Origin: Lingula anatina
Taxonomy: Eukaryota > Brachiopoda > Lingulata > Lingulida > Lingulidae
Reading direction: 5' to 3'
NCBI RefSeq assembly: GCF_001039355.2
Contig: NW_019773848.1
Span: forward strand, 421,635 to 485,634
Length of the DNA: 64,000 nucleotides
Shown here: piece after piece, positions 57,571 through 64,000 of the stretch
How the letters are laid out: every line of letters starts with the position of its first letter
Position numbering within the stretch: the first letter of the stretch is position 1
Notes under the pieces: generated by a model
What the model saw: only the letters and a program-made list of their open reading frames with translations
The model's database searches: none
Told to the model about the DNA's origin: nothing
Made by a program: the position numbers and the translations under genes

Positions 57571-59430
57571 TCAACCAACGTAGACTTTGTCCATTGTGGT
57601 AGTTGTGACATTAATTGTGTTCGAAACCTCTTCTCCAAATGTTATCCCAACATACGACATCATTGGAAGAACTCCAATGCAGAAAAACCCAATGATGAAA
57701 AATATCATGGTCACTGTTGTTCCCGTAAGAGAACAAAGAAAGGCGGCTTTGCCTAAGCGCCTAGCACGGGCGACTTTTCTCTCCTCCCAGGCGGACACGG
57801 AGAGGAAGGAGAGGATAACTGCTGGAAGACCACACACTGGGTTGCAGCAAAACAGGAGAGTAAGCCATGACAAGGCCATGTAATCTGGAGGCTTGGTTGT
57901 TCTGTAAAATAAAAGAACGTCAATAAAAATGAATTGATGAGCCAAGCAAAAGTTGTGTATTAAAAAGAAGTTGTGACCCCGCCCAAAGTATAATTACACT
58001 ATATAGTTTTTTTTTTTTTTTTCACTTCGTTTCATATCAGATTTCATGAATACAATTTATAAAAATGCATATACACTTACACTGCGATTACCAGGGAACA
58101 TAACAGAAATACATAAATGCCCTAAATGAATGCCCCAAAATTATAGGCCTAGATCTACGTGTTGTGCCGTTCTTCCGTATGCTATCATGTATCGGGGACA
58201 TAGAGCACATTTATACACTGATTCTCAATATCATATTGGTCCATCTAACACTTTTTTAAATCTTATTTTATTAAAAGTAAGCGAGCGGAAGAATTGCTTG
58301 TCCAAGTGGAATTTTTCTAACATCAGTCTAGCAATTTAAATCACTGAAAAAAGTAATTATAAGGCGTATCTGTTCTGACACAAAAACAGTCTGCGCACCG
58401 GCGATTTCTCACGGCATATTTTCGTGGCTGGAGGTTTACAGCGCAGAAATGATACATTGTTATATCTATAGATATTGTTAGAAAGCCCATTCAATGCACA
58501 TTTTAAATATATTTTCATATATACCATAGGAACTTGAAAGTTATGATGAAAACAAATAGCTAAGTTAAATTTTTTCCTGTTTTGGACCGTGTGAAAGACG
58601 TGGCCTGACACCCTATTAAGGTATGTTACAATGCCGGTATTTAAACATGCGATTTTTAGTACCTTATTTCTACGTACTAGAATTTCTACGTACTTGTTTG
58701 ACGTTGAATTCGAAATAGATCTTGTTTATTTGGAGTGTTTGATGTTGTGAAAGTGCTGTTTTTGTGTATCATTTCCAACTAAAAACCGCCTTGTATGATA
58801 ATCCCCGTTTAATTTCATTTTTCACTTTTCTATTTTCTTCAAATGGGCCTACGTATTTAAATAAGTTATAATTAAAAATGTCCTTGGTTTTCCCATTTTC
58901 CATGATGCATGGCTGTAAAACTTTTATAACCAAATTATAACTTACTTAATAAGGATAGCACTTTAAAATAAATATTTGGGGAAAACTCCCATTTGTAGTA
59001 AGCACAGTGTACATAGCAACAGCCCGATTTTTTATACAAAAAGAAACAATGTTGCACAAAAATAGTGTCCACGAGGCTGGGGGGGGGGGGCTTATATTAA
59101 TGTTGTTTGTGTATATTCAATATAAATATAATAGTGAAATATTTTGCTGATTATTTTATCAAGACTTCAGTAGTATTGGGGGTATGCTTACTTGTGCCCG
59201 GTACGTTTACTCGCAAATAACTGTCTTAGAACTACGGGAACATTTGCGGCCTCCTCTTCCTCATCCACGTTTTCCTCGTCCTCGCTTGGCTCTGCTGTCC
59301 TAAATATTTGTAACACTGCAGCAATGTTTCGTTCATCAGCACCACTGTGAACTCTAATAGCGGTTGATCTAACAACTGAACTTTCGGGGGCGTCTCGATA
59401 GTCCGAAGGTTCATTGGTCCGAAGGTTCAT
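57571..59430 (-). CDS. CD225/dispanin-family membrane protein
   Basis: Two exons on the complement: 3' exon 57571-57901 (stop 57571-57573) and a 5' exon from 59192 to an uncertain start. The splice joins CAC AA to A ACA and gives GHKTTKPPDYMALSW. The 3' exon holds the whole CD225 domain: KPPDYMALSW, two Cys in LLFCCNPVCGLPA (possible palmitoylation), a basic loop with ARARRLGKAA, and a C-terminal membrane helix (TMIFFIIGFFCIG). The N-terminal part is acidic (EDEENVDEEEE). The family includes IFITM, PRRT and TRARG proteins, which affect membrane fusion or vesicle traffic; which branch this is I cannot say. The first ATGs in frame (59481, 59430) lie inside a repeat whose edge is at 59386, so the true start is unclear; a weak acceptor is at 59376-59378. 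Convergent with TMTC. Confidence 0.75.
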
Positions 59431-59594
59431 TGGTCCGAAAATTCGTAAATTTTTCATCAGATTTTCAACAAAAAGGTTCATTGGTCCGAAGGTTCATTAG
59501 TCCGAAAATTAAAGGTCCATTGGTCCGAAGGTTCATTAGTCCGAAGGTTCGATAGTCCGAAGGTTCATTAGTCCGAAGGTTCGATAGTCCGAAA
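59386..59594. repeat. GGTTCATTGGTCCGAA-type tandem/foldback repeat, copy 1
   Basis: Begins GGGGGCGTCTCGATAGTCCG, then 16 bp units of the forms GGTTCATTGGTCCGAA, GGTTCATTAGTCCGAA and GGTTCGATAGTCCGAA, broken by a unique stretch (AAATTTTTCATCAGATTTT). Not a CRISPR: units are contiguous with no unique spacers. It touches the first exon of the CD225 gene. Confidence 0.85.
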
Positions 59595-60100
59595 CATTTT
59601 AAGATGTTCTTCGATTTTAAGAATTATAATTACAAACGGAATCTAAGGGTGCGTTCCCAACGAANCTTTCTATATTGTTACTGGAGTTTTCGTCTGGCTC
59701 CGGAGCTAGCATGTTGTTTTCCTGGGAATCTTAGCAATGTGTGCCCACTCACTCTACATACACGCCCCACAATACTTGACTGACAGGTGTCAGCAGATTG
59801 TGTTGCGACTGACAAGTGCCCACAACCAGGGGAATAAGGTTCACGTTTGGTGATGTAGAAGGTTTTTTACGGCTTAAAAAAATGTTTCTTTTTGCCAGTA
59901 CTTTTTGTTGCATATGAAATATTTTAAATCAAGTAAATGTGAACCGCACAGGTTTTATTTCGAAACTTGGTTAGGGCATCTTTTAACCTGGCTTAACTCA
60001 GTCTCATAGTTTTAGAGTGTAAATATTGATTTCCTGAGTTAGTTTCATTATTTTTTATATATATATACCAGTGTCTATGAAATGTCTTTGACTGTCGTTA
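59595..60100. other. Spacer between the two foldback repeats
   Basis: No gene seen. Contains a second single N at 59665, which may mark another assembly join, and a short AT-repeat near 60055-60067. Confidence 0.5.
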
Positions 60101-60246
60101 GGGGGCGTCTCGATAGTCCGAGCGTTCTTTGGTCCGGCGAAAAATGGTAACATTTTCATCGGGTTTTTTAATCAAGGGTTCATTGGTCGGAAGGTTCTAT
60201 AGTGATCATTCGGACCAATGAACCTTCGGACTATTGCTACGGCCCC
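60101..60246. repeat. Foldback repeat of the same family, copy 2
   Basis: Starts GGGGGCGTCTCGATAGTCCG like copy 1 and ends with an imperfect inverted copy (TCGGACCAATGAACCTTCGG then ACTATTGCTACGGCCCC), so it is a small element with inverted ends. The inner AACATTTTCATCGGGTTTTTT matches the unique stretch of copy 1. No coding capacity. Confidence 0.75.
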
Positions 60247-60373
60247 GTCTATAGTACCCCTGGTTGTACTTTATTGTTTCTGCGACTCCTAAGAACCCAG
60301 TTTACAGCGCACCACCGTCTGAGTTAAGAGAGGAGCAGCATTAAGAAACACATCTACTGCAATCGCGTCTGAT

Positions 60374-60953
60374 GCCCCTATTTCACACAGACCACGAATC
60401 CCACGAATGGCCATGAATTGACAAACTTCAGGATTCGTGGTTGAATCGTAATCAGCTCGTGAAGTTCTTAACAGATTCGTACATATTCGTAATCAGTTCT
60501 TGCACTTCTTGACCAACAGGAATTGGTGGCAAAAACTTTGATGCCCCTATTTCACACAGATCACGAATCCCAGGAATTGAAAATTTCAGGATTCGTGGTT
60601 GAATCGTAATCAGTCCGTGAAGTTCTTAAAAGATTCGTAGGCCTATATAATCGTAGACAGTTATTGCAATTCTTGATCAATCGGGAATTCGTGGCAAAAA
60701 ATTTGAGCCGTTCAAAGTTTTGGCCACGAACTCCAGATTCCAAAAAAATCGTAGTGAATTTCTGGACAATATTCGTGCGATTCCAGCCGAATCCCACGAA
60801 TATTCGTAACAATATCGTACCTGTATCGTAACTGAATCGTGAGCGTGTCGAATTAGACCAGAAAATTGGCAAAATCTCACGAATCCTTACGAATCCTGAA
60901 ATTTGTTAATTCCTGGCGATTCGTGGGATTCGTGGTCTGTGTGAAATAGGGGC
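60374..60953. mobile_element. Inverted-repeat element ending in GCCCCTATTTCACACAGA
   Basis: Left end GCCCCTATTTCACACAGACC and right end GGTCTGTGTGAAATAGGGGC are exact inverse copies, followed inward by further matching CACGAATCCCACGAAT / ATTCGTGGGATTCGTG. CTGA at both outer flanks may be a target duplication. The first 170 bp are repeated directly at 60541, so one end has been duplicated or a second copy has inserted. Interior rich in ATTCGT/ACGAAT; no real protein. Confidence 0.8.
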
Positions 60954-62125
60954 CTGACACTGCACATCATCTCTGCATCCTGGAGTTACTCTTGTGGCAA
61001 TATATAAGTAATTAGAGTTGATCCGTATCTTTGTCCCCTTACAATTTACAAGTTTTTTCATGTTCACAACGCACCTATCTTGTTGTAGTTTAATCACAAA
61101 AAACAACAACAACAACAACAGAAAAAAACAGATTTTGGGGGTGAAGAAACCATGAGCACTGCTACCTGTAAGTGTAGTAGCTTAAGCATGTAGGAAAATT
61201 AATACTTTGGAGTATGTGGGAGACCCCCCCCCCCTCTTAACTGAAGCCCCTACCGGCACCCCCTTTAAGGATAGTCAATGTTAAGGTTGTTCAGGTCAGG
61301 GAGGGAGTTGGCGTTACACAATGAAAAAATATCTTAAACATATAGCCTACCGCTTCATTCAATGTTGATTCAATTTTACCTCTATAAACCAATCTAAGGG
61401 ATAGTGCTGCCTGGTGTAACTTACGTTGCGTGAGAGATTCTGTTATTTGGTATTTATATACATTGAAAGAGCATGAAGAAGAAAATGCAATTATACAGGT
61501 ACACGTGAATACATAAAAAAAGATAGCTTTCAGTACGCTTAGTTTTTTTTTTTTTTTTTAATTGTGGCAAGGGGGGATACATTATATGGCATTTATACAA
61601 CCTAAAGGTAAAATTTCATTAAAGAACATTCCCTTTTCCATCCAGAATGACCTAAGCTGGGTTTTAATCTTTAATAAAAGGGGTTTATCAGAGATGTTGA
61701 GACCTGTAAATGGTATCTAGGGGATTTACTAAGGAGTTGCGAGGTTGCTAAGAACACTATAACCCGAGTAGAGATAAGTCACAGGAGCCTTTGCTGTGAA
61801 AGTCATCAAAAATGCATTTGATGTGACAAGACTTTGAGAAAATTAATTCACTAGATGACTATATATAGCTTCATTCAATGTGGTGCGAGACGTGAACAGG
61901 ATCTTCCCTGAGTTTACCTCGTATCATATTTTAAGAAATTCAATACCTCCCATTGCCACAGGCGAAACTCACTGGTTGCAGACCTGGTGAGACGCACAAC
62001 AGTTAAAAAATCAAAAGGTAAGATGTCAGTCTTAACTCATACAACGCAATTTTAAATAGTTGATAAATGTTGTTCATTAAGGTATAAAATATAAATCATA
62101 TTACCTTTACCTCTGTGAACTGACA
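60954..62125. other. Intergenic, no gene seen
   Basis: Low-complexity runs only: (AAC)n near 61105-61120, a C run near 61226, a T run near 61545-61560 followed by GGGGGGATACATTATA. Confidence 0.5.
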
Positions 62126-62204
62126 ATGAACAGAAAACGCTGTGAATTAGCCATTTTGTGTTTTTCTATTTTTTTCCGGTATTTACTATTTCTTCACGAG
62201 TCAG
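62126..62204 (+). CDS. Possible signal-peptide exon
   Basis: ATG frame coding MNRKRCELAILC followed by a hydrophobic FSIFFRYLLFL stretch, ending at a good donor GTAAGT (62205). It looks like a first exon with a signal peptide or anchor, but I see no matching next exon in the window and it does not join in frame to the GCNT gene, whose own ATG has an in-frame stop upstream. It could be chance. Confidence 0.2.
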
Positions 62205-63056
62205 GTAAGTTACATGTATTATTACCCACTGTGAAGGTAAATCATAACTGGGAGATTACCTGTCCTACAGACGTGTCACTAAAACAAGCTATACCAACCT
62301 CTATAGGTGCATAAGATTTCCTAAAATACAAAAACGCGGTTGTGCTATTTGAAAATAAAATTTTGACAAAATGTTACTTGGCAGACATTTTCATACTTTG
62401 TTATGTTTACATAAGCTATAGTATTTGGAAAATGACCTAAGTCATTTTTGCTGAACTTCCCCGGTACGGGGCGCTCTACATCGGTGAACAGACTGTGCTG
62501 TCTTTTAACTCCGGGGTGTCTAAAACAGACTGCCTAATTCAATTGCCATCGGTAACTCGGTTATTTTTAGCCAGTTTTCAAGCACATAAACTATAACTTT
62601 TGAACCGTTAGTCCGATTTGAAGACTGCTTACAGTTTTGGAATCCATGTACAAAATCGATTTTATCGTTGTATTAGAGGCCTGAATTCTAAAAAAAATGA
62701 TGGCTTTATGCAGGCGTTGCATATGGGCCAATTCATTCGTTTCAAGCAAAATGATCAACAAAAAGGCAAAAATCGAGTCACAAACCCATTAGAAAAACAA
62801 AATAGCCTCTCCCATCAACCCGATTTCTTCTGTAGGATCCCTAGGTCCTGTTCTTTTAAGAACATTGTGCTTGTTTGAATGGTTAAGGTGTAAGTCTTTA
62901 TATAGAACGTATATCAATTTGTTCTTTTCACCAATTGAGTTTTATCTTTACAGTGAATGACAATCCTCAATGAAGTTATTGGTTTAGGTCCAAGCTGTCG
63001 TCGTAGATCACTACCTTAAAGACTGAAAAACAAAATTTTGTGCAAAGGTCACTGAA
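62205..63056. other. Upstream region of the GCNT gene
   Basis: No gene supported. Possible 5' UTR exon start at the acceptor TTTATCTTTACAG (ending 62953). A small hairpin CCCCGGTACGGGG lies near 62460. Confidence 0.4.
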
Positions 63057-64000
63057 ATGTACAGAGGAAGACATGTATGCAAATGGATGTATTACAGTTT
63101 CAACGTTATTATAGCTATAGCAAATATTTCAATGATATTGATGTTACAAAACTACAGACATCATGACAAGGTGGTCACTGATAGGGCTGAGAGACAGGAC
63201 CTTAACAGGGTGATCCTTGAATGGCATCCCAAGCAGCATTTTCAGAGGAATAATAGCTCATTTGAAGCACGCGCGGAGGAGAGATTGACGCCAACACTCG
63301 ACAATCAGCATGTCAACGTCACTGGCAATTTTGGGGGCAAAATGGCACAAAGAACTACTACACCACCAAACAACGCCAGTAAAAATATAATACGGAAAGT
63401 CATAAAAGACTTTAAAGTAAGGACGCGCAAACTGTATTCGTTTAATTGTTTACCTCTCATAAGAGGTGATAAGAACGCCGTTCAATCAACACTGCTGATG
63501 CTGCGTAAAAAGCCATACATCCCAGCCACGGACGAATTTTTGGAGTCCTTAACCCACTCAGAACATTGTAAAACATTCAAATTTGTCCTTGGTTATGCAG
63601 ACGCACCTTTAAGTGTTGAGGAGGCTGAATTCCCCATAGCATATAGTATAAAGCTTCATCAGTCTGCCGCGCAAGTTGAAAGGTTGCTTAGGAATATTTA
63701 CATGCCACAGAATGTTTACTGTATCTACGTGGATAAGAAATCTCCTCAGCAATTGCATAAAGCTATGAAAAATCTTGTTGGGTGCTTTGAAAATGTATTT
63801 TTCGCTAGTCATGTAGAGGAATTCATTTACGCTTCAAGTTCACAAATGATGGCTGACATACAGTGTATGCGTGATCTTGCTGAATATCCTGTAAATTGGA
63901 AGTACCACATCAACCTAGCTGGACAGGAGTTTCCGTTAAAAACAAACTTGGAAATTGTGAAAGTCTTAAAACTCTTCAACGGCACCAATGATATAGAAAC
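63057..64000 (+). CDS. Core-2/I-branching beta-1,6-N-acetylglucosaminyltransferase (GCNT-like, 5' part)
   Basis: Single open frame from ATG 63057 to the window end (314 codons and 2 bases); an in-frame TGA upstream fixes the start. Type II Golgi layout: short basic tail MYRGRHVCKW, a signal anchor about residues 15-31 (FNVIIAIANISMILML), a Ser/Thr/Asn-rich stem with sequons (NNS, NVT, NAS), then the family-14 catalytic domain from about residue 197: FPIAYSIKLH, MPQNVYCIYVDKKS, FFASHVEEFIYAS, DIQCMRDL and WKYHINLAGQEFPLKTN. These match the core-2 and I-branching enzymes GCNT1/3/4 and GCNT2, which add GlcNAc in beta-1,6 linkage to mucin-type core 1 or poly-lactosamine. Which acceptor is used cannot be told. 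The C-terminal part, including the later conserved Cys and basic motifs, is outside the window. Confidence 0.93.
   Translation, partial: MYRGRHVCKWMYYSFNVIIAIANISMILMLQNYRHHDKVVTDRAERQDLNRVILEWHPKQHFQRNNSSFEARAEERLTPTLDNQHVNVTGNFGGKMAQRTTTPPNNASKNIIRKVIKDFKVRTRKLYSFNCLPLIRGDKNAVQSTLLMLRKKPYIPATDEFLESLTHSEHCKTFKFVLGYADAPLSVEEAEFPIAYSIKLHQSAAQVERLLRNIYMPQNVYCIYVDKKSPQQLHKAMKNLVGCFENVFFASHVEEFIYASSSQMMADIQCMRDLAEYPVNWKYHINLAGQEFPLKTNLEIVKVLKLFNGTNDIE

Noticed and set aside
59386-59594. CRISPR-like array
   Set aside because: The 16 bp units are contiguous without unique spacers, have inverted-end relatives nearby and lie in an animal genome.
59540-59594. tRNA-like B box (GGTTCGATAGTCC)
   Set aside because: It resembles GGTTCGANTCC but is just one form of the 16 bp repeat; no A box or cloverleaf is visible.

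Overview
This is AT-rich animal DNA: intron-rich genes with GT-AG splicing, long microsatellites and small dispersed repeats. Gene content points to an invertebrate bilaterian, probably marine: one PDE3, one TMTC1-like gene, FMRFamide-receptor-like GPCRs, a CD225 protein and a family-14 core-2 GlcNAc transferase. I favour a lophotrochozoan but cannot exclude a hemichordate or amphioxus. Nothing here looks prokaryotic or viral.

Layout. 1826-21706 (+): a PDE3 cyclic-nucleotide phosphodiesterase with at least 11 secure exons (12831-21706) and two likely upstream exons. 21707-28625: non-coding, shared by the 3' ends of two convergent genes. 28626-34378 (-): a seven-exon gene for a 216-residue ankyrin-repeat protein. 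It is head-to-head with the next gene; the two start codons are 52 bp apart and a perfect palindromic CRE lies between them. 34431-54798 (+): a TMTC1-like ER O-mannosyltransferase with TPR repeats (18 exons, 891 aa if one copy of each exon is used). Its intron 13 holds two intronless rhodopsin-type GPCRs on the opposite strand. A 5.5-5.9 kb block with TMTC exons 14-17 and both GPCRs is present twice in tandem (43145-48645 and 48649-54530), joined at a single N. Splicing both exon sets together breaks the reading frame at once, so an unmerged second haplotype is the simplest reading. 57571 to about 59430 (-): a two-exon CD225/dispanin membrane protein. 59386-60953: foldback and inverted-repeat elements. 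63057 to the window end (+): the 5' part of a single-exon GCNT-type glycosyltransferase.

The genes do not form one pathway. Two local connections are visible: the head-to-head ankyrin/TMTC1 promoter, and an excess of perfect CRE octamers (six) inside the PDE3 unit, whose product degrades cAMP. I found no clear new biological system. The points most worth a second look are the N-joined duplication, the TTAA-flanked element present in only one of the two copies (its internal palindrome shows a compensatory base change), and the CRE excess.
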